Position numbers and translations under genes: made by a program | Notes under the pieces: model-generated | Told to the model about the DNA's origin: nothing | What the model saw: the letters and a program-made list of their open reading frames with translations, nothing else | Databases searched by the model: none | Origin: Pseudonocardia sp. | GTDB lineage: Bacteria; Actinomycetota; Actinomycetes; Mycobacteriales; Pseudonocardiaceae | DNA: 55,556 nt | Reading direction: 5' to 3' | NCBI RefSeq assembly: GCF_025465255.1 | Contig: NZ_JAODNI010000208.1 | Location: 1 to 55,556 of the forward strand | Shown here: piece by piece, positions 16,755-24,179 of the stretch | How positions within the stretch are numbered: the stretch's first letter is position 1 | Layout of the letters: each line of letters starts with the position of its first letter

Positions 16755-17524
16755 TAGTGCTCGGTCCACTCGACGGGCGGCGGAGGTGTGCCGCCCTTCG
16801 GCCCCGGCACACCCCGGAACCCGTACGGCGCGGGCTCCCGGCCGGGCTGCACGTACCAGCAGTCCCCGGGCTCGCCCCGCTCCATGATCAGCTCGATCGC
16901 CGACGCCACATCCTCCGCCGTGAGCAGCGGGAACTCGCCGAACTGCTCCTTGAGGTGCGCGATCAGCGGGGTGTCCGCGAACCCGGGGCACACGGCGTTG
17001 ACCGTGATGCCCTCCGGCGCGAGCGCCGGCCCGGCGGACCGCACGTACCCGACGACGGCGTGCTTGGTCGCCGTGTAGAGCGCGTCCCCGGGGAGGGCGA
17101 CGATCCCGGCCAGCGACGCCGTCGCGATCACCCTTCCGCCGCCCGCGCGGCGCAGCGCCGGGACGGCCGCGTTCAGCCCGAACACGACGTGGTCGAAGTT
17201 GACCCCGACGATCCGCCGGTAGCCCTCCAGGTCCAGGTCCGTGACGCCCGTCTGCCCGCCGGTGACGCCCGCGTTGAGCAGCACGACGTCCAGGCGCCCG
17301 GTGTGCTCCTCGGCCGCCGCGACCGCGGCCTGCATCGCCTCCGGCTTCGTGACGTCCGTCGCGACGGCCAGGCCGCCCAGCTCGTCGGCGACGGCCTTGG
17401 CGCCGACCTCGTCCCGGTCCGCGATCACGACCGTCGCCCCGGCCGCCGCCAGTCTGCGGGCCGCGGCCGCGCCGATGCCGGACGCCCCGCCCGTGATGAG
17501 TGCCGTCCTGTCGGTGAGGTCCAC
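16754..17524 (-). CDS. SDR family NAD(P)-dependent oxidoreductase
   Basis: 256-residue classical short-chain dehydrogenase. Cofactor motif TALITGGASGIGAAAARRL, the NAG motif in VLLNAGVTGG, catalytic Ser in IATASLAGI, and the Tyr/Lys pair in YTATKHAVVGY are intact. D37 after the second strand (VIADRDE) favours NAD. The C-terminus is an unusual proline-rich stretch of about 25 residues. GTG 17524 is preceded by a GGAAGGA ribosome site. It is translationally coupled to the quinone reductase. Substrate unknown. Confidence 0.87.
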   Translation of the reverse strand: MDLTDRTALITGGASGIGAAAARRLAAAGATVVIADRDEVGAKAVADELGGLAVATDVTKPEAMQAAVAAAEEHTGRLDVVLLNAGVTGGQTGVTDLDLEGYRRIVGVNFDHVVFGLNAAVPALRRAGGGRVIATASLAGIVALPGDALYTATKHAVVGYVRSAGPALAPEGITVNAVCPGFADTPLIAHLKEQFGEFPLLTAEDVASAIELIMERGEPGDCWYVQPGREPAPYGFRGVPGPKGGTPPPPVEWTEH

Positions 17525-17550
17525 CCTGACCCGTCCTTCCGTGGGAGTGC

Positions 17551-18879
17551 TCAGCTGGAGAGCAGGAACCGTTCGAGCACCCGCGTGCCGAACTTCAGCG
17601 CGTCGACGGGGACCCGCTCGTCGATGCCGTGGAACAGGGACGCGAAGTCCAGGTCCGGGGGCAGGCGAAGCGGCGCGAAGCCGAAGCCGCGGATACCGAG
17701 GTCGCTGAAGTGCTTCGCGTCCGTCCCGCCGGAGAGCATGTAGGGGATGGCCCGGGAGTTCGGGTCCTCGGCCTGCAGCGCCGCGGCCATCGCCTCGACG
17801 AGCGGCCCCTCGAACGGCGTCTCCAGCGCGGGCAGGTCCGTGATCCACTCGCGGGTGACGTCCGGTCCGAGCAGCTCGTCGACCTCGCGGAGGAACGCGT
17901 CCCGGCGGCCCGGCAGGATCCGGCAGTCCACGGTCGCCTCGGCCGTCGACGGGATGACGTTCGCCTTGTACCCGGCGCTGAGCATGGTCGGGTTGGCCGT
18001 GTCCCGGACCGTCGCGCCGACCATCCGGGCCACCGGACCGAGCTTCGCCAGCGCGCCCTCGATGTCGTCCTCCGGGAACTCCTGGCCGGTGAGCTCGCGC
18101 ATCTGCTCGACGAACGCCCGCACGGTGTCCGTCATGACCAGCGGGAAGCGGTGGTTGCCCAGCCGCGCGACCGCCTCGGAGAGCCGGGTGACGGCGTTGT
18201 CGTCGTGCAGGAACGAGCCGTGCCCGGGCTTGCCCCGGGCCTGCAGCCGCATCCAGGCCATGCCCTTCTCGGCGGACTCGATCAGGTAGACACGCTGGTC
18301 CTCGCCCACGGTCAGGGAGAACCCGCCGACCTCGCCGACGGCCTCGGTGCAGCCCTCGAACAGGTCCGGCCGGTGCTCGACCAGCCAACCCGCGCCGAAC
18401 TTGCCGCCGGCCTCCTCGTCCGCGACGAACGCGAACACGATGTCCCGCGGCGGGACGGTGCCCGTGCGCTTGAACCACCGCGCGACCGCGATGATCATCG
18501 CGACCATGTCCTTCATGTCGACGGCGCCGCGGCCCCACACGTAGCCGTCCTGCACGGCGCCCGAGAACGGGTGCACGGACCACTCGCTCGCGTCCGCCGG
18601 GACGACGTCCAGGTGCCCGTGCAGCAGCAGCGCGCCGCGCTCGGGATCCGCGCCCTTCAGCCGGGCGAACACGTTCATCCGCCTCGGCGCCCCGGACTCG
18701 ACGAGCTCGACCTCGTAGCCGACCTCGGTGAGCTTCGCCGCGACGTACTCCGCGGCCTCCTGCTCACCCACGACGGTGTCGGGTTCGCCGGTGTTGGAGG
18801 TGTCGATGCGGATGAGCTCCGAGGCCAGGTCGACGACCTCGTCCTCGGCCGCGATGTCGGGAGAGACGGTGCCGGTCAT
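17551..18879 (-). CDS. M20/M25/M40 family metallo-hydrolase
   Basis: 442 residues, similar to the ArgE/DapE/carboxypeptidase-G2 family and to the Rv2141c-type protein that sits near uppP in mycobacteria. First metal motif LLLHGHLDVVPAD; second metal-bridging Asp and catalytic region YVWGRGAVDMKDMVA; catalytic Glu pair FVADEEAGGKFGA. The dimerisation domain starts at ARGKPGHGSFLH, and a last metal His lies in SLFHGIDERVP. It hydrolyses an amide bond of an acylated amino acid or peptide, with the substrate unknown. It starts 93 bp upstream of tRNA-Leu on the opposite strand and is followed by the SDR after 26 bp. Confidence 0.9.
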   Translation of the reverse strand: MTGTVSPDIAAEDEVVDLASELIRIDTSNTGEPDTVVGEQEAAEYVAAKLTEVGYEVELVESGAPRRMNVFARLKGADPERGALLLHGHLDVVPADASEWSVHPFSGAVQDGYVWGRGAVDMKDMVAMIIAVARWFKRTGTVPPRDIVFAFVADEEAGGKFGAGWLVEHRPDLFEGCTEAVGEVGGFSLTVGEDQRVYLIESAEKGMAWMRLQARGKPGHGSFLHDDNAVTRLSEAVARLGNHRFPLVMTDTVRAFVEQMRELTGQEFPEDDIEGALAKLGPVARMVGATVRDTANPTMLSAGYKANVIPSTAEATVDCRILPGRRDAFLREVDELLGPDVTREWITDLPALETPFEGPLVEAMAAALQAEDPNSRAIPYMLSGGTDAKHFSDLGIRGFGFAPLRLPPDLDFASLFHGIDERVPVDALKFGTRVLERFLLSS

Positions 18880-18972
18880 GCGGATCTTCCTACCATCAGA
18901 GGGTGGGGTGGCGGACGGTCGAACGGGGTGCGTTATCCTTCTCCCGTCGCGAACGGCAGTACCGCGATGCAG

Positions 18973-19057
18973 GTCCGAGTGGCGGAATGGCAGACGCGCT
19001 AGCTTGAGGTGCTAGTGCCCTTTAACGGGCGTGGGGGTTCAAGTCCCCCCTCGGACA
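18973..19057 (+). tRNA. tRNA-Leu (anticodon GAG)
   Basis: 85-nt class II tRNA. Acceptor arm GTCCGAG (18973-18979) pairs with CTCGGAC (19050-19056), followed by discriminator A; the CCA end is not encoded. The anticodon stem CTAGC/GCTAG encloses the loop TTGAGGT, giving GAG, which reads CUC and CUU. A long variable arm (TGCCC...GGGCG) and a T arm GGGGG-TTCAAGT-CCCCC complete the cloverleaf. Confidence 0.96.
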
Positions 19058-19063
19058 CAGTAT

Positions 19064-19133
19064 TCATTCCCGACAGGCCGTCGCAGCCTGAGCTCCACCG
19101 AGGCAGTGCGGTCAGCATGCCGGTCGGGAATGA
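19064..19133. repeat. 11-bp inverted repeat just after tRNA-Leu
   Basis: TCATTCCCGAC (19064-19074) and its exact complement GTCGGGAATGA (19123-19133), separated by 48 nt. It may fold as a terminator-like structure, or be the remnant of an element that used the tRNA as a target. No attachment-site duplication of the tRNA 3' end was seen. The rest of 19058-19343 holds no supported gene. Confidence 0.35.
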
Positions 19134-19343
19134 TCGCCCCGAGTTCTCGGTAGACCTCGTCCCCGTCCTTCGACTCAGCTGCCGCCGCGACTCCGCCGCG
19201 GCGATCCCCCTCGCGTAGCTCGTCAGGCGATCGGTCGCGGGCCACCACCGGCGCGCCGCACCGACGAGGTCGGGATCATCGACACCCTGCATCTGGCTGA
19301 CGGAGTAGCGCCGACACCCGCCGTCGTCCGACATCCGGGACCG

Positions 19344-20822
19344 GTGGCGAACCACTGGGCCGAGTGGAGTACGAAGAAGGGGCCAAGGAGCGGCGGCGCC
19401 CGACGCCCGCCCTCGGATCGAGCAGGTCCAGCGGGGACGCTATCGCGGAGGTGCACCACGTCAACCGAGTCCAGGAACCCGGCGCCTCCGGACTCCCGGC
19501 TCCGGCGCACCACGGCACTGTGCGTCGCCGCGGCATCCGTCGAGTGGTACGACTTCTTCCTCTACGCCACGGCCTCGGCCACCGTCTTCGCCGATCTCTA
19601 CTTCGGCGCGCTCGGCCCGACGGCGGCCACGCTGGCCTCCTTCGCCACCTTCGCCCTCGCGTTCGTCGCCCGACCCCTCGGCGGCGTGGTCTTCGGCTTC
19701 CTCGGGGACCGCGCCGGGCGCAAGGTCGCCCTGGCCGCCGGCACCGTCACCATGGGCGTGTCGACGACGTTGATCGGCCTGCTGCCGCCCTACGCCTCGA
19801 TCGGCGTGGCGGCACCGATCCTGCTGACGGCGCTGCGCCTGGTCCAGGGCCTCGCGCTCGGCGGCCAGTGGGCGGGCTCGGTCCTACTGCTGACCGAGCA
19901 GGCCCCGGCCGGACGGCGCGGTTTCTTCGGCAGCCTCGCCCAGCTCGGGTCGCCGATCGGCGGCATCGTCTCGAACGCGTTGTTCTTCCTGCTGTCCGCG
20001 GTGCTCTCCCCCGCGCAGTTCTCCGCGTGGGGATGGCGGATCCCGTTCCTGCTCAGCGTCGCATTCGTCGGTCTCGGGCTCTACGTCCAGCTGCGCCTCG
20101 AGGAGTCACCCGCCTTCCGGCGGATCGCCGGCGCCGGCGACCGGTCCCGGACCCCGATCGTCGAGGTCCTGCGCACGCGGCCAGTCCAGGTCCTGCTCGC
20201 CGCGGGCGCGTTCGTCGCGGCGAGCGCGAGCCTCTACGTGTTCGTCACCTACCTGCTGCAGTACGCCCCGACCGTCCTGAAGGTCCCGAAACAGACGATC
20301 CTGCTGCTGGTCACGGCGACGCAGGCCTTTCAGATGGCGTCCATCCCGCTGGCCTCGGCGATGTCGGATCGGATCGGCCGGCGGCGGGTGTACCTGACCG
20401 CCGCGGCGGCCTCGGCCGTCTGGGCGTTCCCCGCGTTCTGGCTGATCGACACCGGATCGGTCGGGCTGATCGTGCTCGCGCTCTCGGTGGCCCATCTCGT
20501 GCTGGGCGCGATGTACGGGCCGCTCGCGGCGATGTTCTCGGAGATGTTCGGCACCCGGGTGCGCTACAGCGGCGCGTCACTCGGCTACCAGCTCGGCACG
20601 GTGGTCGGTGGCGGATTCGCCCCGATCATCGCCACCTCCCTGTTCGCCGCCACGGGCACGTCGGCGTCCATCTCCGGCTACCTCGTGGTGGTCTCGCTGA
20701 TCACCCTGGTGGCGGTGGCGCTGGTCCGCGACACCTCCTCGATGGACACGACAGCGGAGGGGGCACGGGGAGACGAAGATCGCGGTTCGGCCGTTTCCCC
20801 GTCCGGCGATCACCGCCTATAG
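19344..20822 (+). CDS. MFS transporter of the metabolite:H+ symporter type
   Basis: 492 residues with about 12 membrane helices. ASVEWYDFFLYATASATVFA marks helix 1, GFLGDRAGRKVALA is the family loop 2-3 signature, and LVQGLALGGQWAGSVLL is typical of the MHS group (shikimate, proline/betaine, dicarboxylate symporters). The second DRIGRR motif is in the middle loop. GTG 19344 is the only ordinary start before the first helix, leaving an odd hydrophilic leader of about 55 residues and no clear ribosome site. The leader may be mis-called or use a rare codon such as CTG near 19517. It lies between tRNA-Leu and the conservon. Confidence 0.82.
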   Translation: MANHWAEWSTKKGPRSGGARRPPSDRAGPAGTLSRRCTTSTESRNPAPPDSRLRRTTALCVAAASVEWYDFFLYATASATVFADLYFGALGPTAATLASFATFALAFVARPLGGVVFGFLGDRAGRKVALAAGTVTMGVSTTLIGLLPPYASIGVAAPILLTALRLVQGLALGGQWAGSVLLLTEQAPAGRRGFFGSLAQLGSPIGGIVSNALFFLLSAVLSPAQFSAWGWRIPFLLSVAFVGLGLYVQLRLEESPAFRRIAGAGDRSRTPIVEVLRTRPVQVLLAAGAFVAASASLYVFVTYLLQYAPTVLKVPKQTILLLVTATQAFQMASIPLASAMSDRIGRRRVYLTAAAASAVWAFPAFWLIDTGSVGLIVLALSVAHLVLGAMYGPLAAMFSEMFGTRVRYSGASLGYQLGTVVGGGFAPIIATSLFAATGTSASISGYLVVVSLITLVAVALVRDTSSMDTTAEGARGDEDRGSAVSPSGDHRL

Positions 20823-20901
20823 TTGCCCAACGCTAACGACGTTCCGCCGAACGGCCGTATGACGACAGGCAGTCGGTCTAGTCAGCGACAGGAGGGGTGT
20901 G

Positions 20902-23772
20902 GTGAGCACGCCGTCCGCAGACGGGACCCCGGAAGGTGAGGCCATCTCCCCGACGGTGCGGCCCCGCGGGCCGTGGGCGCTGCGCAACTGGCGCGTCCGC
21001 AGCCGGCTGATTTCCCTGATCGCCGTCCCGACGGTGGTCGCGCTCGCGCTCGGTGCCGTCGGCGTCACGAGCGCACTGGGCACGGCGGCCGCCTACGGCA
21101 GGTCCGGCACGCTCGCGACCCTGGCCCGCTCGGTCACGGCCACGGTCGCGGACCTGCAGGCCGAGCAGGCCGCGGCCGCGGCCTTCGTCGGCGCCGGTCG
21201 CCCGGAGGATCGCAGGTACGCGCTGACCGACGCCCGGAACCGGACCGACGCGGACGCCGCGCGGGTCCGCCGGGATGCAGCCGAGATCGACGGGGCCTAC
21301 GCCCAGACCACCCGGGACCGGGTGCGGCGGGCGGTGTTCCGCCTCGACGCGCTGCCCGCACTGCGGTCGGCCGTCACGACGAGTCTGCTCCCCGCCGCCG
21401 TCGCGACGGACCGCTACGCGAAGGCCGTCACCGACCTGCTCGCCGTCGACGACGAGATCTCCCAGGACAGTGCGGACCCCGCACTCTCCGCGTCGGTGCG
21501 CGCGCTCGGTGCGCTGTCACGGTCCAAGTCCGCACTCGCGACCCAGCGCAGCCTGCTCACCGCCGCCCTGCTCGCCCGGGACCTCCCACCCGGTGGGCTG
21601 GACTCGCTGAACCGGGCTGTGGCGGACCGGGCCAGCAACGAGGAGCAGTTCCGGGTGGCCGCGACGGTCACGCAGTCCCAGGACCTCGACGACGTCGTGG
21701 CGGGCGCGGACGTCGACCAGACCAGTGCGATCCTGAGCCAGGTCACCGCGTCCGGCGGGGCGGCCGTCCGCGACGGCGGGCCGTCCTCCGAGGCCTGGGA
21801 CGCCGCCGTCACCGGCACCGTCGACAAGGTCCGCGCCGTCGAGGCCGGGCTTCTGGACTCCATCGGTGCCCGTGCCGGTGAGCTGCGGTCGGGGCAGGTC
21901 CGGCAGGCGTGGACCGCCGGCATCGTCGCCGTCGCGGTGCTGCTGATCGTGCTCGCCACCACCATCACGGTGGCCCGCTCGCTCGTCCGCCCGCTGCGGG
22001 CGCTGCGAACCGGCGCGCTCGCCGTGGCCCGGGATCGCCTGCCGGAGATCGTGTCGCGGCTCGGCCGCCAGGACCCGGAGTCCGTGGACACCGAGGTCGC
22101 CCCCATCGCGGTGCACTCCACCGACGAGATCGGCGAGGTTGCCCGGTCGTTCGACGAGGTCCATCGCGAGGCCGTCCGGCTGGCGGGCGCCGAGGCCCGG
22201 CGCCGGGTCCAGACCAGCGCGCTGTTCGTCAACCTGTCCCGGCGGACGCAGTCCCTGGTCGACCGCCAGCTCGCCCTGATCGACGACCTGGAGCAGGGCG
22301 AGGACGACGCGGGCCGGCTCGGCAGCCTGTTCCAGCTCGACCACCTCGCCACCCGGATGCGGCGCAACGGCGAGAACCTCCTCGTGCTCGGCGGGCAGGA
22401 ACCGATGCGCCGCTGGAACCGGGTCATGCCGCTGCTGGACGTGATCCGGGCAGCGGTATCGGAGGTCGAGCACTACGCGCGGGTGGAGGTCGGCGAGGTG
22501 CCGCCGCTGTTCGTCGTCGAGCCGGCGGTGAGCGACCTGGTCCACCTGCTGGCGGAGCTGCTGGAGAACGCCACGGCCTTCTCTGCGCGGTCCACACGGG
22601 TGCGGGTCGAGGTCACGGCGGTGCCCGGAGGGTCGGCGCTCGTGGAGATCGCCGACCACGGCATCGGGCTGGAAGTGGACCAGGTCGCGGAGCTCAACGC
22701 ACGGCTCGCGGACCCCGCCGAGATCGACGCGGAGGTGTCCCGGCGGATGGGGCTCTACGTGGTCGCCCGCCTCGCAGCCCGTCAGGACGTGCGGGTCCGG
22801 CTGCGGGCCGGCGAGCACGGGGGCGCGGTCGCCTCCGTGGTCCTGGGTGGGCGCGTCGTCACCCCGGGCGAGCCCCGGGAGCCCGCACCCGCGGAGCAGG
22901 AGCCGCCGGCCGGGGAGCGGAGCGACGGGTCCTGGATCGGCGAGCGGTGGAACCGGGCCGTCTCGACGCCCGGGCCCGGACCGGACAGCTGGTTCGGCTC
23001 GGCCCCGCTGGCCGCGGGCGGCCCGGCGGGAGGCGCGGCCGGCGGGAATCCGTCTCGCCACACGGAACCCGTGCCGGAGCGCTCCTTCACCCCGTCCGCG
23101 ACCGTGCTGACCCCGATCGCGGACGGCACCACCTCCGCCGGGTTGCCGCAGCGCAGGCCAGGCGCCAACGAGGTGCCGGGCGCGTTCCCGACCGGCCCGG
23201 CCGCGTCGAACGACCCCGCCGTCCCGGCCGGCCCGAGCGTGTCCCGCGGCCCGGCCGCAAGGAACGGCGTGGAACCGGCCGATCGGCCCGGCCCCACCCG
23301 GCCGGACCCAACCCGCTCCGGCCCGGTACCGGCCGATCCGCCCGCGCCGCTCGGAGCGGCGTCCTCGGACCGCTCCCCCGCCGCCGTGCGCCACCGCTAC
23401 GCCGGCTACCAGCAGGGCCGCGTGCGGGGACGCGTGGAGGCCGTCCCCCGCGGCGGGTTCGCCGGGTCCTGGGCCGCCGCGACGCCGGTGGTGACCCCGA
23501 CCGCGGCGGGCACCACCCCGTCCGGGCTCCCCCGGCGGCGGCCGGGCGACAACTACGTGCCGGGGGCGCTGCGGGCGGCGCCCGAACCGGTCGGAGCCGG
23601 GAAGCCCGGACCGGAGACGCCCGGCCCCGAAACGGACGAACACCCGACGACCGGGCCGGCCCCGGCCCCGACCCTGGGCGAGGCCTGGGACCGGTCCGCG
23701 GACGCGGTCCGGCAGCGTTACGCCGCCCAACAGCAGGGACGTCGGCGAGGAATGGAGGCGGTCAGGAGATGA
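20902..23772 (+). CDS. cvnA: CvnA-type sensor histidine kinase with nitrate-sensing-like domain
   Basis: 956 residues. TM1 is near 34-57 and TM2 near 339-360; between them is a helical extracytoplasmic domain of about 280 residues like the NIT (nitrate/nitrite sensing) region. A HAMP domain follows. The dimerisation/H-box-like helix SLFQLDHLATRMRRNGENLL is around 475-495, and the GHKL ATPase has N-box ELLENATAFS near 551 and G1 DHGIGL near 584. Residues 660-956 are Pro/Gly-rich and contain two copies each of a GTT-x-x-GLP-x-RRPG-x-N-x-VPGA motif and an AVR-x-RYA-x-x-QQGR motif. GTG 20902 is set by GGAGG six nt upstream. It is the first gene of the conservon and overlaps cvnB by 4 nt. Confidence 0.93.
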   Translation: MSTPSADGTPEGEAISPTVRPRGPWALRNWRVRSRLISLIAVPTVVALALGAVGVTSALGTAAAYGRSGTLATLARSVTATVADLQAEQAAAAAFVGAGRPEDRRYALTDARNRTDADAARVRRDAAEIDGAYAQTTRDRVRRAVFRLDALPALRSAVTTSLLPAAVATDRYAKAVTDLLAVDDEISQDSADPALSASVRALGALSRSKSALATQRSLLTAALLARDLPPGGLDSLNRAVADRASNEEQFRVAATVTQSQDLDDVVAGADVDQTSAILSQVTASGGAAVRDGGPSSEAWDAAVTGTVDKVRAVEAGLLDSIGARAGELRSGQVRQAWTAGIVAVAVLLIVLATTITVARSLVRPLRALRTGALAVARDRLPEIVSRLGRQDPESVDTEVAPIAVHSTDEIGEVARSFDEVHREAVRLAGAEARRRVQTSALFVNLSRRTQSLVDRQLALIDDLEQGEDDAGRLGSLFQLDHLATRMRRNGENLLVLGGQEPMRRWNRVMPLLDVIRAAVSEVEHYARVEVGEVPPLFVVEPAVSDLVHLLAELLENATAFSARSTRVRVEVTAVPGGSALVEIADHGIGLEVDQVAELNARLADPAEIDAEVSRRMGLYVVARLAARQDVRVRLRAGEHGGAVASVVLGGRVVTPGEPREPAPAEQEPPAGERSDGSWIGERWNRAVSTPGPGPDSWFGSAPLAAGGPAGGAAGGNPSRHTEPVPERSFTPSATVLTPIADGTTSAGLPQRRPGANEVPGAFPTGPAASNDPAVPAGPSVSRGPAARNGVEPADRPGPTRPDPTRSGPVPADPPAPLGAASSDRSPAAVRHRYAGYQQGRVRGRVEAVPRGGFAGSWAAATPVVTPTAAGTTPSGLPRRRPGDNYVPGALRAAPEPVGAGKPGPETPGPETDEHPTTGPAPAPTLGEAWDRSADAVRQRYAAQQQGRRRGMEAVRR

Positions 23773-24179
23773 CCACAGCAGCGGAGAACGACCTCGACTG
23801 GCTGGTCACGGACTTCGTCGAACGGGTGCCCGGCGTCGCGCACGCCGTCGTCGTCTCGGCCGACGGGCTGCCGATGGCGCGCTCGGCGGAGGTCCCGGCG
23901 GAGCGGGCGGACCAGCTGGCCGCGATCACCTCGGGCCTCGCCAGCCTGACGTCCGGCGCTTCCCAGGTGTTCCAGGGCGGCCCCGTGGACCAGACCGTCG
24001 TCGAGATGCGGCACGGGACCTTCCTCGTCGTGTCGGTGAGCTTCGGGTCCGCGTTGGCGGTGCTCGCGGCGCCGAACTGCGACATGGGCCTGGTGTCCTA
24101 CGAGATGGCCCTGCTGGTCGACCGGGTCGGGCGCGGCCTCACCCCGAGTGCCCGCTCGGGGGGATCCGACGCGCGCTGA
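23769..24179 (+). CDS. cvnB: CvnB roadblock/LC7 domain protein
   Basis: 136-residue roadblock/LC7 protein. The pattern DLDWLVTDFVERVPGVAHAV, VSADGLPMARS, QLAAITSGLASL and VVEMRHGTFLVVSVSFGSAL matches CvnB/MglB-like regulators, which act as dimers on the partner small GTPase. ATG 23769 overlaps the cvnA stop (ATGA) after an AGGAG site, and its own stop overlaps the cvnC start in the same way. In known conservons CvnA-D form a membrane-associated, G-protein-like complex; CvnB is expected to modulate CvnD nucleotide exchange or hydrolysis. Confidence 0.94.
   Translation: MTTAAENDLDWLVTDFVERVPGVAHAVVVSADGLPMARSAEVPAERADQLAAITSGLASLTSGASQVFQGGPVDQTVVEMRHGTFLVVSVSFGSALAVLAAPNCDMGLVSYEMALLVDRVGRGLTPSARSGGSDAR

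Noticed and set aside
18973..19343. An integrated element in the tRNA-Leu gene
   Set aside because: No integrase gene and no duplicated tRNA 3' end were found within the window.
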